A stretch of 64,000 bases of DNA from Paucilactobacillus hokkaidonensis JCM 18461 (GCF_000829395.1 NZ_AP014680.1:1364001-1428000); one strand, 5' to 3'; shown: positions 53,613 to 61,663, counted from the first letter of the stretch. Numbers and translations are program-made. The notes: a model not told the origin generated them from the sequence alone.

Positions 53613-54581
53613 GTTTTGGCCTCCTTCTTTAATATCACGTTTCTTTTCTTTGACTGGTTGCTTTTGATCTGTAGGTGCAGTACTAGAAGAAGCAGCACCC
53701 TCATTAGCTTGTTCAGCTTGAGGAACTGCTTCATCAGTTTTCTTTGCATTTGTTTGCTCATCATCACCATCATCACGTTTTTTGGTTCCTGGTAATGTTG
53801 GTTGAGGTGTGACTGTGTCACCCGCGTTGGCACTTGCTTTCGGTGCTGCTGATGTTTTAGCCGCACGGTCTTCATCATCGCCATCATCTCTAGTAGGAGC
53901 TGGTGTCGGCTTTTGCGGTTGATCATTACTATCTGCTGGATTCGGTTTAGTATCTGAATCAGCAGGTTGATCATCAGCTGGTTTGCTTTGCTGCAATTTT
54001 TGTAGTGTTTCTTTTAACAGATCCACTAAGGTTTCATCTTTGTTCATATCTCTTTTTTCAACTCCCTTTTTAAATTCTTCTAAGCTTCGCTGAACTTGCG
54101 TTGAGACTTGTGTCTCTTGATATGCCGGTATCGGAGTGATTGAAATTTCACTCATCGATTCAATTTGAGTCACTGTGTGAATAGTTATACTGTCTCCACC
54201 TTGACTCCATGTGTCACCACCATCAGCAATCTTGAAGCCAAATGACATCCCCGAAACTCGGTTCGTTGCAATTAGTTCTGCAACGTCATTACCCAACGTT
54301 GTGTTTGGCAATTCGGCTGTAAAATGCAGGCCGTTATCATCATCGGTAATCGCTAAACTCCCTGACGGAATGCTAGCAAGCACGTTTTGATAATCATGGC
54401 TGTACAACAAAAGGAGCTGGCCTAAGTCAACTCCTTCAAGTGCCCCAGGCATGATGTATTCCACAAATCCCATGTCCTGTGAGGGCTCGTTATAAACAAT
54501 TGCAGTTCCTTCGATTTGATGAGTATCTTGCTCATCTGAACGCACATGAAGCTTAGTAGCTCTAATTTCCATTGTTTTCAT
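52689..54581 (-). CDS. Fused prohead protease, scaffold and major capsid protein (HK97 type)
   Basis: 630 residues from ATG 54581 (GGGAGG eight bases upstream; GTG 54590 rejected). The U35 protease covers about residues 1-170: IEGTAIVYNEPS, LLYSHDYQNVLA with the catalytic His, and NRVSGMSFGF with the catalytic Ser. A low-complexity acidic linker with two RDDGDDE repeats follows, which probably acts as scaffold. The HK97 major capsid is the last 307 residues. Usually the first two are separate genes from the capsid, so the fusion is notable. An internal start at 53612 is present. Confidence 0.9.
   Translation of the reverse strand: MKTMEIRATKLHVRSDEQDTHQIEGTAIVYNEPSQDMGFVEYIMPGALEGVDLGQLLLLYSHDYQNVLASIPSGSLAITDDDNGLHFTAELPNTTLGNDVAELIATNRVSGMSFGFKIADGGDTWSQGGDSITIHTVTQIESMSEISITPIPAYQETQVSTQVQRSLEEFKKGVEKRDMNKDETLVDLLKETLQKLQQSKPADDQPADSDTKPNPADSNDQPQKPTPAPTRDDGDDEDRAAKTSAAPKASANAGDTVTPQPTLPGTKKRDDGDDEQTNAKKTDEAVPQAEQANEGAASSSTAPTDQKQPVKEKKRDIKEGGQNMAQDITPQLKVVDEEKRDFEEFLRKGEVKRAADSHIALSDGSVIIPETILNPEHEQHQFPRLGGLVRKIAVKTTTGKLPVFMTSDDTLSEHTEFGSSSRHAVPEIKPIPWDLKSYSSTYAYSQELLDDSQYNWETELQSRLLELRDNTDDAMIMAALTTGITASDGSADIVAAIKDALDKRLKPQDSQAATIVLSQSAFATIHKLQDKEGRDLIQPDMTQGASVRLLGKTVVVVADELFPNAKAGDINVVIAPMQKAVIEFKNHEITGKFIDTYDVFYRLLGIYERLDVVQARPDLIALIAGTAPKA
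52695..52701 (-). promoter_or_regulatory. -1 ribosomal frameshift slippery heptamer C CCA AAA
   Basis: In the 0-frame the capsid gene ends GCC CCA AAA GCG TAG. The heptamer C-CCA-AAA fits X-XXY-YYZ (X=C, Y=A) exactly and lies one codon before the stop. A short GC-rich hairpin (CGTC...GACG within GACCCGTC and GACGGTGG) can form a few bases downstream. The -1 frame is open into the HeH-like domain. A CCCAAAA -1 frameshift at the end of the major head gene is known to me from Lactobacillus phage A2. Confidence 0.88.
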
Positions 54582-55737
54582 CTTTCTCACCTCCCCCTGG
54601 TGATTCTACTGGTGGGTTACTGGCAAGAATCGTTGGATCATAAACTTCCTTATCAGATAAGATTTGTCTAATCTGTGTGCCTGATAGAACTGCGCTCTTG
54701 CCGGCCAAACTAACTAATTTGTCAATCAAGTCACTGTTATCAATATCAACAGCTGATTCAATATCCAAGTTAACTGGCTGGCCAAGCTTCATTGTCAATT
54801 CCGATTCAATTGCTTTCATATAAGGGTTCAATGAATCGATAAACAAGCTACGCATCATAGACACACTAGATTGTTCATCACCCTGACCATTCAGATAGCT
54901 GTCGGAAATACCGAATGCCTTAGCAATTTGGGTCTGTGAGAACGTTACGTTGCTCAACAGTTTGGCAACGTCTGGATCAATCTGTAACGGATTAATCTGC
55001 AAACCTTGATCAAGTACAATTGCTTTCCCTGAATTATCGCCAGCGTTGGCTTTTTCAAACTCAGCTCTAATTTTGTCCTTTGCATCAGGCCCAAGAATAC
55101 CTTCAGGAACAGTTAGCGTGTAAGAAGGAGCAATCGCATTTTTTAGCATTGAAATAGACATCTTGTTGGAATAGTCCTGGAGATTTAATTCCCTGACTAA
55201 ACTATCAAGTGGTGACACGCCGACATACTTAGTGCTCACTTGCCCACTAACGAATAAGCGGAAATGCAACATATTGGCAGATTTGATTTTTGTTGTGCCA
55301 CGTTCATCGTTGTAGTTAACTGTGTAGGTAATATCCTTAGAGCTATCTTCTAGTGTGATAGTCACTTGATCAATCGGTATCTGCTCTAAACGTGTTGGCA
55401 CGCCTTGATTATCCCGTGTAATTACCACATAACAGTTACCCGCTAAACATAATTGTGAAACAACTGATTGCCAAAAATTATAAGAATTAACTAGATTATT
55501 TGGGTTGTCTAACAATTGCTTGAATGGTTCATTAACACGAAACGTACAAGCTGAAATATCGGAAGCAATCCGATTAATAACCGCAAAAATATCACTATTC
55601 TTCAGGGCATTATCTGCATTGACCGTATTAGCCGTGATCACTTGGCCATCACTTGAAAAGACGAATGGCATGTACCCACCATTGGTTAACGTCTGACTAC
55701 GAATATTGTTACGTTCAAATTTTCTAAATGGATTCAT
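54562..55737 (-). CDS. Phage portal protein, HK97 family
   Basis: 391 residues, with GGGGGTGA seven bases before ATG 55737. NSDIFAVINRIASDISACTF, QLCLAGNCYVVITRDNQGVPTRLEQIP and GISDSYLNGQGDEQSSVSMMRSLFIDSLNPYMKAIESEL are diagnostic of HK97-type portals. It forms the dodecameric DNA channel. The C-terminus overlaps the protease start by about 20 bases. Confidence 0.95.
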   Translation of the reverse strand: MNPFRKFERNNIRSQTLTNGGYMPFVFSSDGQVITANTVNADNALKNSDIFAVINRIASDISACTFRVNEPFKQLLDNPNNLVNSYNFWQSVVSQLCLAGNCYVVITRDNQGVPTRLEQIPIDQVTITLEDSSKDITYTVNYNDERGTTKIKSANMLHFRLFVSGQVSTKYVGVSPLDSLVRELNLQDYSNKMSISMLKNAIAPSYTLTVPEGILGPDAKDKIRAEFEKANAGDNSGKAIVLDQGLQINPLQIDPDVAKLLSNVTFSQTQIAKAFGISDSYLNGQGDEQSSVSMMRSLFIDSLNPYMKAIESELTMKLGQPVNLDIESAVDIDNSDLIDKLVSLAGKSAVLSGTQIRQILSDKEVYDPTILASNPPVESPGGGEKDENNGN

Positions 55738-55914
55738 CTATTTGTCACCCCCAATCGGGCTGATAATATAGGCTAACCCTATCAATGCCAGCCCCAGCAC
55801 GACACAGCCTAGAATTTGATTAAATAAAAAGCCAGCAAACACGAAGCTTGCCAGCCCTGAAAATACAAATATAAAAGATAAATTATTAATTAATATCAAA
55901 AATATTTTTTTCAT
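55738..55914 (-). CDS. DUF1056-like small phage membrane protein
   Basis: 58 codons, MKKIFLILINNLSF...SPIGGDK, with two membrane helices (about residues 3-32 and 34-52). Its stop TAG directly precedes the portal ATG. Small DUF1056 proteins lie at this place, between TerL and portal, in many lactobacillus and lactococcus siphophages. The family's role is unknown. Confidence 0.75.
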   Translation of the reverse strand: MKKIFLILINNLSFIFVFSGLASFVFAGFLFNQILGCVVLGLALIGLAYIISPIGGDK

Positions 55915-55923
55915 AATTACTCC

Positions 55924-57825
55924 TTAAAAACTGAAATCATTTGTAAAGTAATTGTTGATATCATTGTTGCTCATGCCGCTAAACGGATTACTTTTATCAG
56001 CTTTTTCTAGTGAGATATCATCAAAATGGAACATAGCAGCAAAGAAAGCATCCATTGTGGCATCAACAAAATCAATTTTGGATGTTTGTTTTTCTTTATC
56101 GATCTTCATTCCGTTGTTGTTCATAAACAACACAGCGTTCTTGAGTGAGTATTTGATAATTGGATCATTCAGATAACTAATCTCACCGCTTGCCATTCGC
56201 TTACGAAAATCAATTGTGGGTTCATTGAGCGATTGAATCACGTTTTTAACTGGCATAGTTGTCCATTCAGTTTTTTGCTCAATCCATGGAATGATTCTTG
56301 ATGTTCCCCAACGGTCGTAGCAAAAATAAATAATTTTTAAATCATTTATTTCAATAAAATTTAATAACCAATCGAATACTGACTCATCATCGATATAACC
56401 AAACTGGTTCTTAGTAATATCGGCGTAACCCATCTTTTCAGCTTGTCGATAGCTGATGCCGTCTTCTTTTTCTTTAATGTTGATATTGTTCTGTGCTCTA
56501 GCCAACGGAATCCACGAATGCTGGTAGATGTACCATTTATTTTTTCCGTTATGTTGATATGGGAAAATAAAACTAATCGACGTATCATCAGAAAAGTTAG
56601 ACTTATCAAAACCAACATAGACAGAATGGCCTTTGATATCGAACGGTGGTTCAGTAACAACTGCGTTATTGATATCATCTAAATCTAGATAGGAATTAAC
56701 CTTGACTTGCAGCCACATGTTAAGATTTTTATTTTGAAATTCGGCTAGTGAACCATCCTGCATCTTAGTATCACGTTCAGACAGCAACGATTTAAGCATT
56801 AAATCATGTTTTTCTTTGTCTAAACCAAGGATTGGATTGCTTTTAGGCCACAATTCAGGCTGTTCAGTCTCCGATAACTCGTCTTGTTCATAGACAATAC
56901 ACAAATAATCATCTAACGTGCGATCATAATCTTGCATCATGACCTCTTTTATCATCTGCTCATCGTGATAAAAGTAGGAATTGCTGTCTGGATAAGCTGT
57001 TGAGATTTGAAAATATTGATGATTAGCAGTTTGAATCTGTCCAGAGGTGATTTTTCCGTTGTTTTCTTTAATTTTTCCAATTCGTTTATCATCACCCTGC
57101 TCATCAGCAACCGCTAATAAGTAATGGTGGCTATCAAACTTACCTGACTCGTGAGAGTTACGGCTTAATTTGTTCTGCCTTTTACGTGAAATAACCAAAT
57201 CATGCAGTGGATCAATACCTAACCGGTTGAATTCTTTTTTAAACGCTGGAATTTCAGCCAAAGAATTAAACGTTGTCGTGATATATGAGAAACCCTTCTG
57301 GCTTTGGTCGGTAATTGGCGCAATATAAGCCATGTCTTGGTTATATAGCCCTGAGGCTTCAATAACGAACGCGTAAGCCAATAGAATGTTAGACAGATAT
57401 GTTTTCCCATTTGTTCGTGCAACACTGAATAGCACCCTAGAATAGCGTTTCTCACCCTTACTGTCTCGCCAACCTTGAGATGAGCAAAGAATCTTTTGCT
57501 GCCAAAGCATTAGTGGGAGTGGTTTACCCATAGAAACATCAGGGACTAACTTGGCAAAGTTTAAAATAGAGCGACATTTACTTAGATCATAAATATATTT
57601 AAAATCATCATCTTCGGCTATCCTGCGTAAGTCTTGCAAGTGACGAAACGAATCTAATTTAATCATTTGACCAGCAACGATGTTACCTTCCAGAACAGCA
57701 AATGCATAGCGAGTAGCCGGATCTTTATATTTCTCAAATACATCAGTGTAGCAGCCTTTATCTCGTTGGCTTTGATAAGCCTTGTCGACTGTCATCCCTT
57801 TTTTTGTTAGATCAATACTGTCCAC
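55924..57825 (-). CDS. terL: Phage terminase large subunit
   Basis: 633 residues from GTG 57825, which overlaps the TerS stop. Walker A lies at ARTNGKT (136-142), and YAFVIEASGLYNQDMAYIAPI follows. The C-terminal nuclease domain has VGFDKSNFSDDTSISF and YFCYDRWGTSRI with metal-binding aspartates. It pumps and cuts DNA into proheads. Association with HNH and P27-type TerS genes suggests the cos-cutting HK97-like group. Confidence 0.95.
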   Translation of the reverse strand: MDSIDLTKKGMTVDKAYQSQRDKGCYTDVFEKYKDPATRYAFAVLEGNIVAGQMIKLDSFRHLQDLRRIAEDDDFKYIYDLSKCRSILNFAKLVPDVSMGKPLPLMLWQQKILCSSQGWRDSKGEKRYSRVLFSVARTNGKTYLSNILLAYAFVIEASGLYNQDMAYIAPITDQSQKGFSYITTTFNSLAEIPAFKKEFNRLGIDPLHDLVISRKRQNKLSRNSHESGKFDSHHYLLAVADEQGDDKRIGKIKENNGKITSGQIQTANHQYFQISTAYPDSNSYFYHDEQMIKEVMMQDYDRTLDDYLCIVYEQDELSETEQPELWPKSNPILGLDKEKHDLMLKSLLSERDTKMQDGSLAEFQNKNLNMWLQVKVNSYLDLDDINNAVVTEPPFDIKGHSVYVGFDKSNFSDDTSISFIFPYQHNGKNKWYIYQHSWIPLARAQNNINIKEKEDGISYRQAEKMGYADITKNQFGYIDDESVFDWLLNFIEINDLKIIYFCYDRWGTSRIIPWIEQKTEWTTMPVKNVIQSLNEPTIDFRKRMASGEISYLNDPIIKYSLKNAVLFMNNNGMKIDKEKQTSKIDFVDATMDAFFAAMFHFDDISLEKADKSNPFSGMSNNDINNYFTNDFSF

Positions 57826-58343
57826 TAGAAATCACTATCCTTATTTAACATGTCGTCAATCGATTCATCGTCAGTATTCTTTTCAACCGTTTCAAGCAAT
57901 CTAGCACGCGCTCCAGGTGCAAGGCCTAAATCATCAGATAGAGATTGAACTTTTGACGTCGCGTCACTTAACATCCTGACAGCTGGATTTGCCTTGAATC
58001 CTTTAAAATCTTTCCCAATGATTTTCCCAGAACTATCTTGCTTTGATTCCCAAATTTCAGTTTCTATTCCGTGCTCTGTAATGTTTTCATAAGCCTGTTT
58101 GTAGATTTGAATTTGCATACATAACAGAATTACAGTGTGTAGGTCTGCTTGAACAATAAAACCCGACTCGTTAAGAATCGGGTATAGATCACGGTAAGCT
58201 TGCTTGGCTTCTTTTTGCAATTTAGCTGGTGGAGTCTTTTGCAATTTATTAGAATTACTAGCTACTTTTTTAAGGCGTTCTGTTCGTCTGCGCTGGTCAG
58301 CTCTGTCATCTTTATTCGTTGATATTTTAGCTTTTCTGCCCAT
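57825..58343 (-). CDS. terS: Phage terminase small subunit, P27 family
   Basis: 172 residues, with AAAGGAG before ATG 58343. The basic N-terminus (MGRKAKISTNKDDRADQRRRTERLKKV) and the AKQAYRDLYPILNESGFIVQADLHTVILLCMQI helix-turn-helix region followed by LGLAPGARARLL match P27-like small terminases. It recognises the packaging site, probably in the gap just upstream. Confidence 0.92.
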   Translation of the reverse strand: MGRKAKISTNKDDRADQRRRTERLKKVASNSNKLQKTPPAKLQKEAKQAYRDLYPILNESGFIVQADLHTVILLCMQIQIYKQAYENITEHGIETEIWESKQDSSGKIIGKDFKGFKANPAVRMLSDATSKVQSLSDDLGLAPGARARLLETVEKNTDDESIDDMLNKDSDF

Positions 58344-58465
58344 GCAAACTCTCCTTTTTAGTGGTATATACCCCCTAGGATAAAAACGAAAAATTTTTGC
58401 ACATCGACAAAATACTAACTAATGTGCGTTTGCTCTTTTAAATTTGCTTCTTGGGGGGGATATTT
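58344..58465. other. Gap between HNH and terS; probable cos region
   Basis: A 122-base gap contains two short C/G runs (ACCCCCTAGG near 58370-58380 and TTGGGGGGG near 58451-58459) in otherwise AT-rich DNA. In HK97-like phages with a P27-type TerS and an HNH gene beside it, the cos site lies here. I cannot define the nicks. Confidence 0.35.
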
Positions 58466-58945
58466 TTATTTTTTAATTCTTTCTTTTAAATATTTAATCC
58501 AAATTGGTCTAGTCATATGTTTGAGTTTATTATCACCATTATTGGTCTGTGCGATCTGTTCTTCGAGCTTAGTTTTGATCAAATGTTCTTTGCGTGATAA
58601 ACACCACAGATTAGACACATCTAATGGGTTATCACATAGTCGTCTTGGTATGATGTGATCAACAATGAGTTGTTCATCAGGTATGGCATTGCCTGTCAAT
58701 GCTGACGTATACATGTCACGATTGGCTACATAGTTTCTTACTCGAGTCCATCTCGAATCATGATAGAAACTATTAGCAACCTCATCTCGTTGTGTCCTGT
58801 TGTATATCTTGTACGCTTGAAGCTTATCTTTGTGCGATACCTTAGCATAGTGCTTATGCAATGGTGCATGAATATCACAATACCTTTGGTTAAACGGAAT
58901 AACTCGATGGCATCTTAACTCGCCACATTGATGAACCTTAGCCAT
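58466..58945 (-). CDS. Phage HNH endonuclease
   Basis: 159 residues from ATG 58945 (MAKVHQCGELRC), with GGAG six bases upstream. A longer frame to 59077 overlaps the neighbour and reads as non-coding. An N-terminal zinc pair (CGELRCHR...RYCDIH) precedes the HNH core LIVDHIIPRRLCDNPLDVSNLWCLSRKEHLIKTKLE. In cos phages HNH proteins beside terS help the terminase cut cos. Confidence 0.93.
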   Translation of the reverse strand: MAKVHQCGELRCHRVIPFNQRYCDIHAPLHKHYAKVSHKDKLQAYKIYNRTQRDEVANSFYHDSRWTRVRNYVANRDMYTSALTGNAIPDEQLIVDHIIPRRLCDNPLDVSNLWCLSRKEHLIKTKLEEQIAQTNNGDNKLKHMTRPIWIKYLKERIKK

Positions 58946-59213
58946 GCCTTTCTCCAAATAATGTAGTTGCACCTTTATCATCAACTGTTTGAATATCATA
59001 TTGAACCTTACCTGAGCCTGGAATTCCGTCTTTAGTTGTCCAATTAAATGACAAATTGATAAGTCCTCGAGAACCATCTATTTGTGCTCCATCAATGTAT
59101 ACTCGTGGTACTGATCCCATATCATCCAACTCTATTTTTAACTTACATTTTGGTTTTGGAAATGGATTAACTAGCCTATCGCTTGCAGGCCTTTTTTTAT
59201 TTCGAACTTTCAT
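58938..59213 (-). CDS. Phage protein of unknown function
   Basis: 91 residues, with GGAGGGAAAC before ATG 59213. The N-terminus is basic (KVRNKKRPASDR) and the rest is beta-rich (CKLKIELDDMGSVPRVYIDGAQIDGSRGLINLSFNW), with VYIDGAQIDGS an easily spotted strand-turn. It overlaps the HNH start by 8 bases. It is the first gene of the packaging-late unit, after the terminator at 59237. Confidence 0.75.
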   Translation of the reverse strand: MKVRNKKRPASDRLVNPFPKPKCKLKIELDDMGSVPRVYIDGAQIDGSRGLINLSFNWTTKDGIPGSGKVQYDIQTVDDKGATTLFGERHG

Positions 59214-59236
59214 TCATGTTTCCCTCCATAATAAAA

Positions 59237-59265
59237 ACCACATCAGGAATCGAACCCGATGTGGT
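59237..59265 (-). terminator. Intrinsic terminator with tRNA T-arm-like loop
   Basis: An 11-bp stem (59237-59247 with 59255-59265) closes a 7-base loop reading TTCGATT on the minus strand, and TTTTTATT follows. It separates the regulator gene (59428) from the packaging genes. The apical part, TCGGG-TTCGATT-CCTGA, is a passable T arm, but no acceptor, D or anticodon arm is found upstream. Confidence 0.7.
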
Positions 59266-59427
59266 CGTTGATGTAAATTGCAATATTTGAATTTGCTTTG
59301 TTTGATTTGAGCAGCGCTCAATTAGTTTTGATAATACTTTGTCGCTCTCAATCAAACTTGCATGCTATTAATATAAACCATGTAAAGCAAGATGTCGGCA
59401 TCAATAAGGGTGCTACTTTAATGATAC

Positions 59428-59874
59428 CTAGAACAATTTAATTTGATCATCGTTCGCTTCATGGATATCCCACATATCAAGCCATACTAACCTGCGCTTC
59501 AATTCTGCATGGATTCGCTTGATAGTCTGGTATGAATATCCAATGTCGTCCATGTCTGCAATATCCATCAGTGTCTTGCCATTGATATACTTCTCTTTCA
59601 AGATTGTATTCTCAATCCCACTGAATCTATCAAGCAATGCCATGACTTCATTTCTAATTTGGTAATCCTGTTCAAGCAACTTCTTATGTTCACAAATAAT
59701 CTCTTCTAACTGTGAAGCATTCGACTTCTTGCTTAACTTAATATTCCTTAGGTCTCCGTCTGTATATCTGGATAGCTCGATTTCGGTTCGTCTCAAGTTC
59801 AGCTCAATATTGGCTATCTCTTCCTCGTTATCCAAATACGTCTTCAACCACTGGAAACTGTTACGACTTCCCAA
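59428..59874 (-). CDS. Phage late transcriptional regulator (ArpU/DUF1492-like)
   Basis: 148 residues from TTG 59874. The N-terminal two thirds are helical (SFQWLKTYLDNEEEIANIEL). The C-terminal sigma-70 region 4-like helix-turn-helix includes IENTILKEKYINGKTLMDIADMDDIGYSYQTIKRIHAELK. Such genes precede terS in lactobacillus and enterococcus phages and are thought to switch on late transcription. Confidence 0.82.
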   Translation of the reverse strand: MGSRNSFQWLKTYLDNEEEIANIELNLRRTEIELSRYTDGDLRNIKLSKKSNASQLEEIICEHKKLLEQDYQIRNEVMALLDRFSGIENTILKEKYINGKTLMDIADMDDIGYSYQTIKRIHAELKRRLVWLDMWDIHEANDDQIKLF

Positions 59875-59881
59875 TCTACGC

Positions 59882-59958
59882 CACCCCTTGTGTTATAATT
59901 AAATTTGTAAGTTAATTTTGAGTGGTGACGTTTCCTTAATTGGGAGCGTCTTTTTTTA
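59882..59958 (+). ncRNA. Candidate plus-strand phage small RNA
   Basis: In an all-minus gene neighbourhood the plus strand shows an extended -10 TGTTATAAT (59891-59899). About 50 bases later, an imperfect hairpin GACGtTTCC...GGgagCGTC is followed by seven T. A transcript from about 59906 to 59957 is predicted. A -35 is not evident. It lies upstream of, and divergent to, the regulator gene. Confidence 0.5.
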
Positions 59959-59963
59959 TGCAA

Positions 59964-60209
59964 TTATTTATCCAATTCCATTTCAGTTTGTCCGTCCGCT
60001 TCACGTCGCTCATCAGTATCTAGCTCTGTTTGGTTTGGAGTAATTGCTAGAGTAACCTTTGAATTAATTAAATTGGCTAACTCACCAATATGCCCATCTA
60101 ACATTGCTGTATCAACTTCAAGAGTTATCTTAGTAACTCCTTTATTTGTTGGGTGAACATCTGCTAATACTGCTTCTACATCAATAGTGTTGTCTTTAAT
60201 TTCATTCAT
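59964..60209 (-). CDS. Phage protein of unknown function
   Basis: 81 residues, preceded by GGAGG. Acidic, with a beta-alpha pattern (ITLEVDTAMLDGHIGELANLIN) and a charged tail. No family recognised. It lies 1 base from the RusA gene stop, so in the same operon as the early genes. Confidence 0.65.
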   Translation of the reverse strand: MNEIKDNTIDVEAVLADVHPTNKGVTKITLEVDTAMLDGHIGELANLINSKVTLAITPNQTELDTDERREADGQTEMELDK

Positions 60210-60664
60210 TATGGTTCCTCCATTTGATATTCAAATTCATTAATTGAATTGATCTCTTTAATTACAATTTCAACTCGTGGATTATCACTATATTGCTTCT
60301 GCGTAATAACCTCACACACTAAATTATCATCAGTCCAAATATCCGCTTGTGACAGTCCATCTAAGATACCTTTAGTGTAATTATCCACATCTGGTTTTTT
60401 AATCGGTAAAACGGCTCCTGTGGCTTTTAAACTATATTGCTTTTTGGACGTTGATTTTTGAATTGATCGGTATACTTTAATCATCACTGACAATGGTTTA
60501 TCTAGGATTTCGTTCGACCATGTTTGTGTGACAACCTCGACAATATGTTTTTTATATAATTTAGATTTTGGTGGATCATACGTAGTTACAAATTTGCCAC
60601 GTGATACAAATCTAGGCCTGCCCTGTGCTACTGGTTCACCTGGAATAATCAACTTAATCGCCAT
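60209..60664 (-). CDS. rusA: RusA family Holliday junction resolvase
   Basis: 151 residues from ATG 60664 (MAIKLIIPGEPVAQGRPRF), with GAGGTGA five bases upstream; the frame stays open 12 codons further without a ribosome site. PVAQGRPRF at the N-terminus and KKPDVDNYTKGILDGLSQADIWTDDNLV carry the catalytic aspartates. It cleaves branched DNA during phage replication or before packaging. Confidence 0.94.
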   Translation of the reverse strand: MAIKLIIPGEPVAQGRPRFVSRGKFVTTYDPPKSKLYKKHIVEVVTQTWSNEILDKPLSVMIKVYRSIQKSTSKKQYSLKATGAVLPIKKPDVDNYTKGILDGLSQADIWTDDNLVCEVITQKQYSDNPRVEIVIKEINSINEFEYQMEEP

Positions 60665-60665
60665 A

Positions 60666-60839
60666 CTAATCACCTCGCCAGAATAGAACAAATGTGCCAA
60701 CTGCTACAATGTCACACGCTACTAATAGCCAGCCTAGGTCTGTTAATCCGTGCAAAAATACATAGCCAGCATAACCAGTTAAGATTGCGATTGAGCCTGC
60801 TAACAAGGCCAGAAAGATTCCATTAATTGCTTTCTTCAT
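60666..60839 (-). CDS. Small phage membrane protein
   Basis: 57 codons, MKKAINGIFLALLAGS... FVLFWRGD, with two membrane helices. Its end carries the SD for RusA (GAGGTGATTAG), and its start overlaps the end of the upstream gene by 17 bases. Unknown role; a similar two-helix small protein is common beside rusA in lactobacillus phages. Confidence 0.65.
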   Translation of the reverse strand: MKKAINGIFLALLAGSIAILTGYAGYVFLHGLTDLGWLLVACDIVAVGTFVLFWRGD

Positions 60840-61038
60840 CTTCGATTACCTCCAATATTTCTGGTGGTTTGATACCCATCACATTCATGCTGGCAAACCT
60901 GTGCATCATTTCTGATCTAGCCTGTTTTTCCGACAGCGCTTGTACTTCTGATGTGTTGCCATCGCTTAATTTAATCTTGTAAGTTTTCAAATTCTGATAC
61001 TCCTCCATATATTCGTTTGCTGCATAGTGTTTAGTCAT
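60823..61038 (-). CDS. Phage protein of unknown function
   Basis: 71 residues, opening MTKHYAANEYMEEYQNLKTYKIKLSDGN. A short beta part is followed by helix LSEKQARSEMMHRF and a strongly acidic end. No domain recognised. It lies within the early operon between the Zn-ribbon gene (2 bases away) and the membrane protein it overlaps. Confidence 0.65.
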   Translation of the reverse strand: MTKHYAANEYMEEYQNLKTYKIKLSDGNTSEVQALSEKQARSEMMHRFASMNVMGIKPPEILEVIEDEESN

Positions 61039-61040
61039 CG

Positions 61041-61244
61041 TCAGTCACTTAATTTCCTACCACATCTAGGGCAATAATTAATATCGGCGGTGTACACGTA
61101 AGATTCGTAGCTTATCATTCTCAAGCAATTTTCTTTCGACGTTGTTGAAATTGCCACTTTACTACCATCCTCTGCTTCCATCAACTGATTGTATGGTTCG
61201 TGGCAATACGGGCAATTAGCCTGCTTTTCTTCTAATTCTGTCAT
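61041..61244 (-). CDS. Zinc-ribbon phage protein
   Basis: 67 residues. Two CxxC knuckles, CPYC at about residues 11-14 and CPRC near the end, form a zinc ribbon around an insert of about 44 residues. GGAGG precedes ATG 61244, which overlaps the YopX-like stop. A small nucleic-acid-binding or regulatory phage protein is likely. Confidence 0.72.
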   Translation of the reverse strand: MTELEEKQANCPYCHEPYNQLMEAEDGSKVAISTTSKENCLRMISYESYVYTADINYCPRCGRKLSD

Positions 61245-61615
61245 TCATCTACCTCCAACAATTCCGGATTTTCGTGTATGTTTCCGATAATCTCTGGAAC
61301 CATATCGTCCCAAACATAATTCCGGAATCCACCTGTCCAAACGCAGAAGCCACCATTGAAAAACATAACTTTTCCGTTGTAATCAGTGCCTTGATAATCA
61401 TGTTCACAGCGAACAATATCACCTTCATAAATATCTTTTCCGTTTTTGTCTTTGAGGCCGGTATATTGTTCAAGAACAAAGTTTTTAGGCCGATACATAC
61501 CATTATCAACTACCCAAGGCTCTGCCTTGCCTTTATAAATACTAAAAAGAGTAGTGACATTAAATATTTGTTTCTTGTCCTTGTCCCACGCTCTGAACTT
61601 AATCTCTCGTTTCAT
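61241..61615 (-). CDS. YopX family phage protein
   Basis: 124 residues. MKREIKFRAWDKDKKQIF at the N-terminus, LEQYTGLKDKNGKDIYEGDIVR in the middle, and PEIIGNIHENPELL near the end are the YopX family markers. Common in Firmicutes phages; role unknown. It has AGGAGG eight bases upstream, inside the short ORF ahead. Confidence 0.92.
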   Translation of the reverse strand: MKREIKFRAWDKDKKQIFNVTTLFSIYKGKAEPWVVDNGMYRPKNFVLEQYTGLKDKNGKDIYEGDIVRCEHDYQGTDYNGKVMFFNGGFCVWTGGFRNYVWDDMVPEIIGNIHENPELLEVDE

Positions 61616-61656
61616 TTATCTTCCTCCAGTTTCACGATTTCTGTTTCCCAATTCAT
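61612..61656 (-). pseudogene. 14-codon ORF, likely remnant of a DUF1642 gene end
   Basis: MNWETEIVKLEEDK, stopping in ATGA overlap with YopX. It closely matches the C-terminus of the DUF1642 protein two genes upstream (ETGEIVKLEAEK), also at the DNA level (GAAATCGTGAAA-TGGAGG). It now mainly supplies the ribosome site of YopX. Confidence 0.45.
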
Positions 61657-61663
61657 TAGCCTT

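Noticed and set aside
58946-59077. Longer N-terminus for the HNH protein
   Set aside because: It overlaps the 91-residue gene by 130 bases and lacks a site, while ATG 58945 has GGAG and begins the zinc pair region correctly.
59237-59300. tRNA gene on the minus strand
   Set aside because: Only a T-arm-like hairpin is present. The upstream 60 bases give no anticodon arm, D arm or matching acceptor strand, and the stem plus T run is a normal terminator.
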